Below are positions 50,563 to 61,505 of a stretch of 64,000 nucleotides of DNA, one piece after another. The stretch comes from Kalaharituber pfeilii. Taxonomy: Eukaryota > Ascomycota > Pezizomycetes > Pezizales > Pezizaceae. Position 1 is the first letter of the stretch, and each line of letters opens with the position of its first letter. The DNA is taken from contig WHUZ01000072.1 of assembly GCA_015179045.1 (NCBI GenBank), positions 269,025 through 333,024 on the forward strand. Direction: 5' to 3'. The notes below the pieces were generated by a model. The model had not been told where the DNA came from, did not search any database, and worked only from the letters and a program-made list of their open reading frames with translations. The translations under genes and the position numbers were made by a program.

Positions 50563-50940
50563 TGTAACGGGGCACGGGGGCGAGGAAGTGCTAAGGGACG
50601 CAAGGTGCGGTGGCGTGGCGAGGTATAAGGGGACGGCAAGGCACAGGGGTGCGGCGGGGAACGGGGAACGGCGATGCGCAAGGGTATGGCGAGACACGAG
50701 GGGACGGCGGGGACAAGATCAATTCAGGAGAGAAGAGTAATGTACAGGAGGGCCACTACGTCCTTTATATGCCTATGGGGCCCTGATGCTTAGAATATTC
50801 ACAAGGGAGGCGATATAAGAGAACGGTGATTTCTCCAATCCGGTGATTATTTCTATTGCTGCGTAACTTACAAATGGTTTGTTGTTATGGACTGAGGGTA
50901 ACGGGTAAGCAGTAGTAGCAAGTGGTCTGTCTCTTAAGTT
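50563..50940. mobile_element. Possible degenerate LTR fragment
   Basis: Starts with TTGTAACGGGGCACGGGG, like many fungal gypsy LTR tips, has a G-rich opening with GGGGACGGC-type repeats and a TATA-like CCTTTATATGCC (about 50760), then runs into the AT island. No matching end or second copy was found, so this is tentative. Confidence 0.3.
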
Positions 50941-51452
50941 GGTAAGATATTACTATATAAAAAAATTACTCTATTTTGAGTTACAAGAATACTAATATAT
51001 TATTACAATAAATATTTTTAAAATAGAACTAGATTGAAATTAATATAATTTAATTTAAACTTTAAATTATAATTTTAATAATATTAAAAGTATTAAAGTA
51101 AATAAAATATTTTAAATATTTATATTCAATATATAGTAATAAATAAAGTTAAAGTTAAATATAATATAGAAAAAAATATAAATTATATTAAATATATTAT
51201 ATTAAAAAATTTATAAAATTTAGATTAAATTAATAAAAATATATTATTATAAAAGTAAAAAATATAAATAATAATAAAGTAAAAATTTATTATTATTAGT
51301 ATTATTATATTTAAATATTATAACTAATTAAACTTTACTTTATAGTAAAATAAAATTATTTAAAATATTTAAATAATATATTTTAATTTTTTATATATTT
51401 ATAAAATTAATAAATATAATTAATATAATATTATTATTTTTAATAAAATAAT

Positions 51453-51676
51453 TAAATATAAATATATAATAAAATATTATTAAATATAAATATATAATAA
51501 AATATTATTAAATATAAATATATAATAAAATATTATTAAATATAAATATATAATAAAATATTATTAAATATAAATATATAATAAAATATTATTAAATATA
51601 AATATATAATAAAATATTATTAAATATAAATATATAATAAAATATTATTAAATATAAATATATAATAAAATATTAT
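51453..51676. repeat. 28-bp tandem array, eight copies
   Basis: Eight apparently identical 28-nt units beginning TAAATATAAATATATAATAA, at 51453, 51481, 51509, 51537, 51565, 51593, 51621 and 51649, then a diverged partial unit. The uniformity inside a strongly mutated island implies amplification after the mutation wave. Confidence 0.92.
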
Positions 51677-51813
51677 TAAATATAAATAAATAATACTATA
51701 TTATTAAACTTAAATTAAATATTAAAAATAGTAATTAAAGTAATTTATTTTATTAAATATTATTAAAAATAATTATTAAAGTATTTAAATTTAAATATTT
51801 ATAAAAATTAATA

Positions 51814-51990
51814 TTATATTAATTTATTTAAAAAATAAAATATAAATAGATATTAGTTTAGTTTTAATAAAATTTTAAATACTATTAATTACTTTAATAA
51901 ACTTTTAATATAATTTTAATATTATTATATATAAAAGTATAATTATATATAAATTAATTTTTAACTTTTTTATTGTTTTTATTTAATATA
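51814..51990 (+). mobile_element. RIP-degraded E1-family left end (R1)
   Basis: Aligns with the E1 left end: 51834-51924 against E1 2361-2452 with a one-base gap. Differences are overwhelmingly E1 C to T or G to A, with a handful of transversions. The tip falls at 51814, directly preceded by TA as at an E1 insertion site. The downstream extent is not resolved; if full length it would end near 53.2-53.3 kb. Confidence 0.75.
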
Positions 51991-53340
51991 ATATCTTTTT
52001 TTTTATTTTTTTAATACTTTTTTACTTACTAATAGAAATTATATAATATTTATATTTAATATAAGTTCTAAATTAAGATTTTTAAATAAATTTAAATTAA
52101 ATTAAGTTAATATATAATAAAATTTAACTACTAAATAAGCTAGTATAAATTATATATATAGTATAACTAAGTTAATATATAATATAAAAATACTACTTAA
52201 TAGTTAAGTTAATATATTAGAAATAAAAGATTTTTATATCTTATATATTAAATAATACTAGTACTTTTAATATAGATTTATTATTTAGAATACTAAATAT
52301 TTATTCTTTTAAATTATAAATTTTAGTATAGTAACTAATATTTAAAACGTTTCTTTTAACTATATTTTACTTATATATATCTATAATATTTTTATTATAA
52401 TATACTTTTTATTTTTAAATATTCAAATATAATTTTTTCTTTTTTTTCTTTTTTAAATTTTATTTTACTTTTTTATTACTATAAAATAACTTTTATTTCT
52501 TTATATCTAAATATAGTATATTTTTTTTTATATTTAAATATATTTTCTTATAGTATTACCTAGATATAGCTAATAGCTTTTAATATTAAAATATAGTTTT
52601 TATATTTTTATACTTAAAAATAATATTTTTTCTTAGTATTTAAATATTATTAAATATAGTTAGTATTAGAATATAGTCTTTCTTTTATATAATTTAGATA
52701 TAGTCTCTTATTATCTATACTTAGATTTAACTAATTACTATTTTTACTTATATATAATAAATAATAAATTTATTTAATAAGTTTCTAATAAAAGTATAAC
52801 TTAACTATAAAAGTAGCTTAAATTAAGTATTATCTAACTTATTTATATATTTTAAAATTCTAACTATAATTCTAATTCTAATTCTAATTTTAATTTATTA
52901 TATATAAAATAGTATAAGTATCTAATATAAGTTAAATTAGTATTAAGTTTTATAATATATAGATATACTTAACTTATAATAACTTACTATTGAATAATAA
53001 TTATATATTATTATATTAGCTTAGTTATACTATATAAATAATTTATACTAACTTACTTAATAACTAACTTATTAGTTATAATTCATTATAATATAATAAA
53101 CTAATAATATATATATATAACTTATACTAGCTTACTTCATAACTAAGTTAGCTATATTTTATAGTATAATAAACTAACTTACAACTTATACTAAGTATAA
53201 ATATTAACTAGTTAGTTTTAAGATATACTTATATAGCTTTTTAATATACTTTTTTCTTTTTTAATATATATATTTCTATTTTTTATATTTTATATACCTT
53301 ATTAACTTATTATATTATAATTATAATAAATTTATAATAG

Positions 53341-53498
53341 CTATCATATAGCAGCAAGCTGGTGCTACTAAGAAATACAATTAGTTCAAGGTAATAGTAG
53401 TTTTATAACTACTGAATAGTAGAGGCCTAACAAACTTGACAGGAGAGACTTGACAGGAGTAGTTCAACAGTTTTAGTTCAATAGTGATGGCAGACTAT
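53341..53498. other. Left flank of the LTR insertion
   Basis: Normal-composition sequence between AT island 1 and the LTR, ending in ACTAT (53494-53498), the left copy of the target duplication. Together with 59474-60110 it is probably part of an older repeat that the LTR element interrupted. Confidence 0.5.
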
Positions 53499-54236
53499 TG
53501 TTACGGGCGTGAGGTGCTCGGCTCCGGTGGGCGCTGGAAGGGACCGGATGTTACGGCTACGGTGGGGAACACGGCGGTGCCGGCGTCGTCCCGGAAGTGT
53601 GAATACGGCGGGTCGGAATGGCTACGGAGGTGTATACGGCGGACCGGAAGGGCAGCTACTCGGCGGGTAGCACGCAGCGGAGCGGAGCGATTCACGGGCG
53701 TAATGATGGAACGATAGGTTCAGAGTTATAGAGGACTTAGGACACCGCTTGTGTCTTGATTCTTCTAACTATGCTATCGCCAGCCGGCGCTTATATAGAC
53801 TTCAGCGCAGCCATACATGAGGGGTCAACAAATGAATAATTGGCTGGCAATGCGGCGGTTCCTTATCAATGCCAATACCGGTGGTAATAGGCACACGTAA
53901 CGAAAACATGCAAAAATAGTACGGGACAAAGATAACGAATGTACTAATGCATGTGCGTATATAAATAAAGCTTCCGTAACTCGAGTGTATGCATCAAGCT
54001 GCATTCCGGATGACACACCCTTCCGTAGTACTGCCCTATCTAAACGATGCGAGAATCAACAGCCAAGCCTAACGGGTGATCAGTCCGGTCAATCAGCGTT
54101 GGTCTTATGTTCGATTGCAGGGTCAGCGTTTTCCCCTTGGCGGGTAAGTCTTCACCTTTAGCCGTGGCAGCTAATTAGTAGTGGAACCCTTGCCCCTTGC
54201 CACAATGGTAGGCAAGTTTCCACCTTAGCCGTAACA
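53499..54236 (-). repeat. 3' LTR (with respect to element transcription)
   Basis: 738 bp. By eye it is identical to the copy at 58731-59468, with a constant offset of 5232. It contains a TATATAGAC region (about 53795) and begins and ends with inverted TGTTACGG / CCGTAACA. Confidence 0.93.
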
Positions 54237-54252
54237 TTACCCCCCCGTTTAG
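54237..54252 (-). other. Polypurine tract
   Basis: On the minus strand the sequence next to the LTR reads TAAACGGGGGGGTAA, a purine-rich primer site typical of plus-strand DNA synthesis. Its position fixes the element's direction. Confidence 0.75.
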
Positions 54253-54567
54253 GGTACTCGTCCCGAGTAACAATCACCAACAGAAAACCGAACTAATTGG
54301 GATTGTGGGTCTCATACTTTGGCTATCGGCGTACCTTATACGCGAGGTAACACACGAGCTGAACCGCAGTTGCCCGTGGCCGATGGTGAGACTGGTGTGT
54401 CTTTCACTCATCATCAGTGAGCCGTTAAAAACCTTCCCGAAGACAAAACCCAGTGGGAAAAAGTCTTCGTAAGGAAAAGGTACTCACGTCAACGAACCAT
54501 CCGAGTAGCATGGCCGCACAGAATTCCCATTTGTGCGAGATGCTCTGTCCCATGAGCCATCAATGCT

Positions 54568-55259
54568 TTATTGGACCGTAGGGTCCCGAAGGCTTCCTCG
54601 GATGTTGATCGTGGAACTCTCTGACAGATTCCAACGATCTACGAAGATTCTCAACCGTTTCCCAAGTCTCGTCATCTCTGCCATAGTTCGGTCATGGAAG
54701 ATGTCGAGATACTGTTTGGGAGTCTGTATTACACACTCTCTGCAATACCAGACGTTGTGCGTCAGAGACTCTGTCGGTCTGGGGGTGGTAAGTGGTACAG
54801 AGTTGGAGTTCTGTAATGTCTTTTCGAAGGGCTGAGGCGAATTGTGGTCCACATTTAGAGGTGATGTGGCGGGGTAGACCAAATTGCCTGAGGACGTCAT
54901 TGAAGGCGTTGGCGACGTCTCGAGTTGTCAAAGTGTTTTTTACCGGTGTATAGTGCAGCGCTGCATTTCGGTGAACCGGTTTGTGACAACTGAAATAGCG
55001 TTAAAGCCCTTGGTAGTTCTCCAACAAAGTCCATAGCTATCTCCTCCCAAGGCTTCGTACCAGTAGGCATTGGCATAAGTCTAGTTTGCCTCAGATGTCG
55101 GTCGGCTTTGGCCTTCAAGCAGGCTGCACAACCGGCGACATAATCGGCTACTTGGTCTTTCCAGCCGTCCCAGTAGAAGTTCCGAGAGAGGAGCCCGATG
55201 CACACCCCAGTGTCGAGCCACGTTACTGTCGTGGCATCATCACTATCACTTCCAGTCAA
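54568..55259 (-). pseudogene. Integrase remnant
   Basis: The zinc-binding N-terminal part is recognisable (FYWDGWKDQVADYVAGCAAC) and leads into the core (FGLPRHITSKCGPQFASAL, TTYHPQTDRVSDAQR). The core is split among frames. The usual SDRG aspartate position reads SKCG and the conserved glutamate region is altered, so catalytic residues are lost. I see no way it is functional. Confidence 0.85.
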
Positions 55260-55633
55260 TACTGGTTCGGGTACCTAGGACCCGTCATCGTTCCTCACCC
55301 ATTTGTCACCGTTGACCCCAGGGATATTAGTTCACACGTCTTTCCACTTCACTAGTTCGAGAGGGAGCGTCTGTTTTGCCGTTAGGCTTTCGTAATCGAA
55401 TTCGGAAAGTCGGCTCCCGTTGGCTTGTCGGCTGTTAAGGCGTTGTTTGGTGGTGAAGTGCGTGGTGGTTAGTGAAGACGGTGAACTTAATTCCAAATAG
55501 CTCTATCCTCTATTTGTACAATCAAGGATTGCCAAGAGTTCGTTATCGTGGATAGAGGTAGTTTCGTTCGGCAGGGGTCAGTATTCGGGAGTGGTACTCG
55601 CAGGGGTGACGGGTGGTAACGTCATTCTTAAGC

Positions 55634-56513
55634 TCAAGACGCCAGCGAGTGCCTGGTCTGAGCGGTCGGTTTCATAATCGTCGGCAGGGATCGATCGAAC
55701 TGTCGCAGTATGGGGGCACTGATGAACTTGTCTTGGAGTTCCGTAAAAGCAGCTTGCTGCTCTGCGCCCCCCAAAGAAAGGGTATGTCTCCGGTCAAGGC
55801 TTGTAAGCGGTCGGGTTGTAGCGGAGTAAATTAAGTCGGCGGTAGTAGTTGAGGACGAATCGGCGGCAGCAGTTTGCAAAGCCTAGAAAGGCTTGCACCT
55901 TCTTTTATCGGCTGTGGCCAGTCGCGAATGGTAGAGAGTTTGAACGGGTGCATCTTAATCTCGAGGCCAACAATAAAATGACCAAGGAACATGGTTTCGT
56001 GCACATGGAACTCGCACCGCGAGCCCATGTTTGCTCAATCCTGGCAAGCACTTTTCCACTATCCTTTTATGGTCTCGTTCGGACTTGCCTTCATTGATTA
56101 AGAGTCCAGGTACCGAACAACTCTACCGATGCAAGTGGGGATCTCATCCATCATCTCTTCGAAGGAAGCAGGTGTGATGAGTCCGAGAGGTATGACTGGG
56201 TACTTCGAATAAGCCGTTGGCTGTGTTTGACAGCCGCCGTTCGTCGCCTGACTTAATTCACATGGGGTTGTTGCCGTTATCGAGATCGAGTTTGGTAACC
56301 CATTTACCGCTTTGGGTCTTTTTGAGGAGTTCCGACGTTAAGGGCAGAGGGTGTTTGTTCGGAGTGGTGAGTTCGTTTAGTGCCCTTATAATCAACGCAC
56401 GGTCGGAGGGACCCATCTATCTTCCGAAAAAATCGGTGAAGCTGCTTTTGACCTTGACCTTCGTATCTTCCCTGCTGGTAGGTGTTCGACGATATACCTC
56501 TAAGGAGCCTCAT
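55634..56513 (-). pseudogene. Reverse transcriptase / RNase H remnants
   Basis: Fragments in several frames: an RT opening (KIDGSLRPCVDYKGTKRTHH, 56304-56513), an RT connection (FLGHFIVGLEIKMHPFKLST, 55831-56028) and an RNase H entry (FTELQDKFISAPILRQFD, 55634-55879). Stops and frame changes separate them, and parts of the palm region are missing or unreadable. Confidence 0.75.
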
Positions 56514-56754
56514 CTTCTTTCCAGGTACACTGGACCATGGGGAGGCTTCGCATCAAAATTCTCGAAAGGGATTTCATGATCCCAGCTTTGGTGAGGAGGT
56601 AAGCGGCATACCTGTTCCTCAGAAAAAACATTAACATATCGCGAGTGCTAGTGCTCGCGTGCATCAATCAACGAAATATCACCCTCTTCAAGGGTATCAT
56701 CAGAAAAACAGAAAGCAACTCAACACGAGTGCAACAAACATGCTATGCTTCAGG

Positions 56755-57050
56755 ACGCCATTGACTCGGACACAATGATGCATCCGCCGATATCCATAAT
56801 TTCGGCGTCAAGATCGAAGACAAATTCCTTACCCGTCTGGCGGGAGTTCAGAACAAAAGACGAAACAAAGTCAACAGAGACTTATCAGACTTTCCCGGAA
56901 CGCCATTGACTTCGGACACAATTAATGATGCATCCGCCGATATCCATAACTTTGGCGTCAAAATCGAAAACAAATTCCTTAACCGTCTGGCGGGAGTTCA
57001 AAACAGAAGGCGACATAAAAACAACGAATGCCTTATCAGATTTTCCCGGA
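56755..57050. repeat. Tandem duplication (about 145 bp) inside the LTR element
   Basis: 56755-56899 and 56900-57050 are similar copies beginning ACGCCATTGACT and ending TTTCCCGGA. They differ by scattered substitutions, largely G/A and C/T, and small indels. Confidence 0.88.
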
Positions 57051-57465
57051 ATGCCAATAGAAGGCACATAATCCCAAGCGGAGGAAACAGAATCGGGAAC
57101 CGGGACGCCAGAAAACGAAAACGAAAGCAAAAACGAAAACGAAGGATTCTCAAGAATCTTGATCATCGCGGGTCTTGCTTGTGACCTCATCTTCAACTCC
57201 TTACCCAGTCTGCCAAGGAAACAATCGGCGCAGGGGCCGCACGGTCCACAATAGCCCTAACGGTCTTCCCAGTTTTGAATTTTACCTCGCAACTGAGGAG
57301 GTCGCTGTGACGGGGAGTCCTACACGCTGAGCAGGGTCCCCATCCACTCCAAGTTAGACAGTTCAGTGATCCTCTCGGATCCGTCGACGGCCTATGAGGT
57401 GGCCAGAATCTGTCTTCGTCTTCTTTGGGCTAGTCGAGAGAGTGGATTCGTGACTCCGGGGCGTT

Positions 57466-58077
57466 TTACTTCCCCTTTGTCTTCCTTCTTTGGCTTCGGT
57501 TGGGTTTCCACCACTTCTTTTCGCAGCATGACGTCATCTTGTACCTGATGCATCGGTTGCCTTTCTTCTGAATCAGTTCTTCAGGTATGTCATCGCTCTT
57601 CTTGTTCTTCGGAGGTGGAGGTGGCTGTATCGTAGAGCTGCTGCTGACGGAGGTGATGTTTGTCTTAGTGGTGGAGGGAGTGAAGCGCTTATCCCCAGGC
57701 TTTCCTAGGGCGTCGGCAATGGAAACTTCCATTGGTTCTAATAACTTCGATACTCAAAATGACCCGCTAGAAGGTTCCGGACATCTTCCGAATGCTGGCG
57801 GAGACGTCGGAAATGAGGACAGGGTCGGGGGTCTTTGCCACGTCATTGTACTAATACTTCGTCGATTTCAGTTGAGAAATCCTGCATCCTACCCTACTGC
57901 TTGCGTCCGAATGTTTCGAGCAGCCTCAGCAATGGCTGAGGAGTCCTGGAAGGTCATACGCAGTAGGGTGAGAGCTGTGGCATATAACGCTGAGGGGTTC
58001 CGACGGAAAATGTGAGGGCAGGGCCCTCCAAACGAGAGGTTTCGTCGTCGGCAGTGATTCACGAACTCCTGATCCAT
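57466..58077 (-). pseudogene. Possible gag region remnants
   Basis: Minus-strand frames 58077-57889 and 57732-57466 lie where gag should be. The second has a Pro run, then a Lys/Cys-rich end (GNRCIRYKMTSCCEKKWW) that may be a broken zinc knuckle. Assignment rests mainly on position. Confidence 0.4.
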
Positions 58078-58730
58078 CGTTGGACCAGGAAGAAAATTGT
58101 CAAGCTTTTTTTTTCATCCCCGTCAAACTTTTCTGAAGGGGGGAATTTTCGCAGGAGGCGGAGGAGAGAAATGTCCCACGGCAGTGCTTGGCTCGTGGGG
58201 AAAACGAAGAGGCGTAGGGTCTCGTACTCGACGAGAACCGCAAGGCGGGGCACGAGGAGGAGGAGTACCCGCACCATCAATACCCGGCGGAGGAGGTCCT
58301 CCGGGATCAGGCTTTAGTGCGCTGTGCGATTTGCCGACTCGGGTCGGGGAACATTTGCAGGTTGCGGAGGAAACCGCACCATCAGTACCCGGCGGAGGGA
58401 ATGCTTCGGAGGAGAGCCTTTCGGACCTGGGTAGGCCAAGGAGGCTGCGGTGGCTGTCGTCGTTGCGGAGTCGGTTCTGGCTGGAATGCTAGCTGCTGCA
58501 ATATTTGACCACGCATATTTGCCCGTAGCTAGGCAACGTGGGTTATCGGGTTTTGCCGTTCTTGCTGGCTCTGAGAGAGAGGGGTGGATACATTACCTTG
58601 AGACGCTTGCTCGTCACGGAGGTTGGCGACATCTCCGGGGAGAGGTCCTTGAGGAAGAGGAGGCAGCGGATGAGCCTTCCGGTGCCGACATTGTGGAGGC
58701 GGGGTGGTAGGTGAAAGAGGAGCGGTGTAA

Positions 58731-59468
58731 TGTTACGGGCGTGAGGTGCTCGGCTCCGGTGGGCGCTGGAAGGGACCGGATGTTACGGCTACGGTGGGGA
58801 ACACGGCGGTGCCGGCGTCGTCCCGGAAGTGTGAATACGGCGGGTCGGAATGGCTACGGAGGTGTATACGGCGGACCGGAAGGGCAGCTACTCGGCGGGT
58901 AGCACGCAGCGGAGCGGAGCGATTCACGGGCGTAATGATGGAACGATAGGTTCAGAGTTATAGAGGACTTAGGACACCGCTTGTGTCTTGATTCTTCTAA
59001 CTATGCTATCGCCAGCCGGCGCTTATATAGACTTCAGCGCAGCCATACATGAGGGGTCAACAAATGAATAATTGGCTGGCAATGCGGCGGTTCCTTATCA
59101 ATGCCAATACCGGTGGTAATAGGCACACGTAACGAAAACATGCAAAAATAGTACGGGACAAAGATAACGAATGTACTAATGCATGTGCGTATATAAATAA
59201 AGCTTCCGTAACTCGAGTGTATGCATCAAGCTGCATTCCGGATGACACACCCTTCCGTAGTACTGCCCTATCTAAACGATGCGAGAATCAACAGCCAAGC
59301 CTAACGGGTGATCAGTCCGGTCAATCAGCGTTGGTCTTATGTTCGATTGCAGGGTCAGCGTTTTCCCCTTGGCGGGTAAGTCTTCACCTTTAGCCGTGGC
59401 AGCTAATTAGTAGTGGAACCCTTGCCCCTTGCCACAATGGTAGGCAAGTTTCCACCTTAGCCGTAACA
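58731..59468 (-). repeat. 5' LTR (with respect to element transcription)
   Basis: 738 bp, apparently identical to the other LTR. It is followed on the plus strand by ACTAT, the right copy of the target duplication. The minus-strand sequence just inside (TTACACCGCTCCTC) would hold the primer-binding site; I could not match it to a tRNA. Confidence 0.93.
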
Positions 59469-59740
59469 ACTATGGTAAAAAGGCAGAAAAAACCAAGTAC
59501 TGAATTAGATCTAGGGATTAACAAGAATAATAAGAATATATAGACTGTGAGGAATCATATGAGTCTATTAAGAAGATAACACAATAGATAAAGAGAGAAG
59601 GAACTATTTATATGAGGCCAAAATAGAGCCTATATATATATGATAGGTTCATTACCTAAGAAGCATAATATAAAGGTAGAAGTAGTAACAAGGACAAAAG
59701 TAAGAACAAAGTGGTAAAGGCAGAGTTTTCATAGTAGGTG

Positions 59741-59957
59741 GGTGATACTGGCAGGTGGTGATACTAGCAGGCAGGCTGTACTAGTAGGTAGGCTATACTA
59801 GTAGGCTAGTTATACTAGCAGACAGGCTATACTAGTAGGTGAACTATACTAGTAGGCAGGCTATACTGGCAGGCAGGCTATACTAGTAGATAAACTATCC
59901 TGGTAGGTAGGCTATACTAGCAGATAGGCTATACTAGCAGGTGAGCTATACTAGCAA
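59741..59957. repeat. 17-bp minisatellite, about 13 copies
   Basis: Units of the form GCTATACTAGyAGGyAG repeat every 17 nt with substitutions that are mostly G/A and C/T. It lies between the LTR element and AT island 2. Confidence 0.9.
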
Positions 59958-60002
59958 GTTACTAGCTATATATAGCTAACCAGTTCTATAAGCTTGCCAG
60001 CT

Positions 60003-60078
60003 GTTGGTAGAAGGCAGTCATGGCTTGCTGGCAGTCATAGCTTATTGGTAGTTATAGCTTGCTAGCAGTCGTGGCTTG
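60003..60078. repeat. Second 17-bp array, 3-4 copies
   Basis: Units near ATGGCTTGCTGGCAGTC and ATAGCTTGCTAGCAGTC repeat with the same 17-nt period as the neighbouring array but with a different consensus. Confidence 0.75.
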
Positions 60079-60109
60079 ATATGTGAAGACTGTAGAGTAT
60101 AAGCTGTAA

Positions 60110-61290
60110 CAATAACTAATTATTATATTTTAATCTTTAAGTATTTCTATCTATTATTTAATAATAATTAGTTATATATTTAGTATATAACTTATTAAAT
60201 ACTAGTAATACTCTTAAATCTTTTTCTATAAGTTTTATTTTAAGTATAATATTTATTTAAGTCTTATATACTATAATAAAAATTATATAAATATAGTATT
60301 AGAAGTTAAAAATAGAGAAAAAAAATTATTATATAATATAAATTCTAATAAAAATATTTAATATTAATAGTATTTAAGATAATTTATTACTTTATAATTT
60401 TTTTATAATAAAATCTTTCTTAATTATAAAATTAATAAAGTTTAAATTTTTTTTACTTTATTAAAAAATCTATTAGATATTATATATTAAGTTTTATATA
60501 AAAATATATTATATTAACTTATATAAAAGTAAGAAAATAAATATATACTAATTTAGTCTTAGTAAAACTTAAGTACTATTAATTATACTAGTCTAAGTAT
60601 ACTATTTATATAATTTTAGTATTATTAAGTATAATTAATTTTCAGCTTTTCTACTCTATAATAGAGATAGTAAATACAAAGACTATTATCTACTAGGCTA
60701 AAAAGATACTTAATTAGTAATACTAACTAATTCTTTATATAACTTATATAGCTATTATATAACTATAATATATTTATATATTTATATATTATATTTTTTA
60801 TATTTTTTATATAGTATTAATCTCTATAATATTAGTATAGTAATTTAGAAATTATTATATATTTGTATATAATATATATATATTAATACTAAGAAGTTTA
60901 CTAAGATTAAACTAGTATATATTTATTTTTTTACTCTTATATAAGTTAATATAGTATTAGTTATTAAAAAAACTTTTTTTTTTATATTACTTTATAGTTG
61001 TTAAAGACTTTATATTATATTAATAGGTATTTTTATCTACTTATATAATATAAAGGTACTTATTATAATAATACTAAATAAAAATATTTAAAATAAAAAA
61101 AAATTTTTTAAGTATAGTTTTTTATAAACTTATTAAAGAATACTTATAATTTTTATTAATATATTTTTTTGCTATACTTAATCTAGTTTTATAAAATTTA
61201 TTTTATAATAAAATCAAGAGTAAAATAAAATAATATATTTCTGTACTCTAATTATTTCTCATAACTAACTATTTTACTTTCTAAAATCTT
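60110..61290. repeat. AT island 2 (RIP-like)
   Basis: About 1.2 kb with the same composition as island 1: nearly only A and T, with C kept in CT and G in AG. It holds a degraded E1-family copy (R2). Segments 60475-60640 and 51780-51930 (island 1) resemble each other in the same orientation. Confidence 0.88.
60505..60959 (+). mobile_element. RIP-degraded short E1-family copy with both ends (R2)
   Basis: Left end, part of the interior and right end of the E1/E2 family are all recognisable in E1 order. Best interior match: 60701-60780 against E1 2599-2678, ungapped, 26 differences of which 24 are C to T or G to A. The right end (about 60888-60959) aligns with the E2 left end reversed. At about 455 bp it lacks most of the interior, so it was already a deletion derivative. 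Confidence 0.78.
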
Positions 61291-61440
61291 GCTTATTTAC
61301 TAGTAAATAATATGCAAAATAGATTACAATCATGTAAGCAACCGTTAGGGGTACTAGCAACCTGACATATATGGTGCTGCTTACTAATGCAGGCTGGTAA
61401 TGTTATAAATGTCTGCTCTTAATCAGCTACCATAGCCAGT

Positions 61441-61505
61441 CCAGAGGGTCTTGGCATGAGACTAATAATTAGCTACGTGAGCTGTGGCGCAGTTCCAATA
61501 TATTA
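61441..61505 (-). mobile_element. E1-family fragment, little mutated
   Basis: AGAGGGTCTTGGCATGAGACTA at 61444-61465 matches the reverse complement of E1 around 2490-2512 and E2 near 45361-45382; weaker similarity continues to about 61505. It marks the edge of the repeat block. Confidence 0.6.

Larger units (their letters stand above)
50950..53340. repeat. AT island 1 (RIP-like)
   Basis: About 2.4 kb made almost wholly of A and T. The few Cs are nearly all followed by T, and the few Gs nearly all preceded by A, so CpA and TpG are almost gone. That is the expected end state of repeat-induced point mutation. It includes a 28-bp tandem array and a degraded E1-family end. Confidence 0.88.
53499..59468 (-). 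mobile_element. Ty3/gypsy-type LTR retrotransposon, complete ends, dead interior
   Basis: A 5970-bp element with 738-bp LTRs (53499-54236 and 58731-59468) starting TGTTACGG and ending CCGTAACA, and flanked by the 5-bp duplication ACTAT (53494-53498, 59469-59473). Transcription is on the minus strand: integrase and reverse transcriptase remnants read that way, and a polypurine tract abuts the 53.5-54.2-kb LTR. The domain order on the minus strand is gag-like, RT, RNase H, integrase, so it is gypsy-type. No intact polyprotein frame remains. Confidence 0.93.

Noticed and set aside
50563..50940. Full solo LTR suspected at the start of AT island 1
   Set aside because: Only one LTR-like tip was found, with no matching end and no target duplication. 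It is kept only as a low-confidence fragment.
53484..53717. Open frames within the LTRs (same proteins at 53.5 and 58.7 kb)
   Set aside because: They lie in the LTR repeats, occur twice because the LTRs are duplicated, and show no domain.
59741..60078. CRISPR-like array suspected from regular 17-bp repeats
   Set aside because: The units are contiguous with no unique spacers, in a eukaryotic repeat context; this is a minisatellite.
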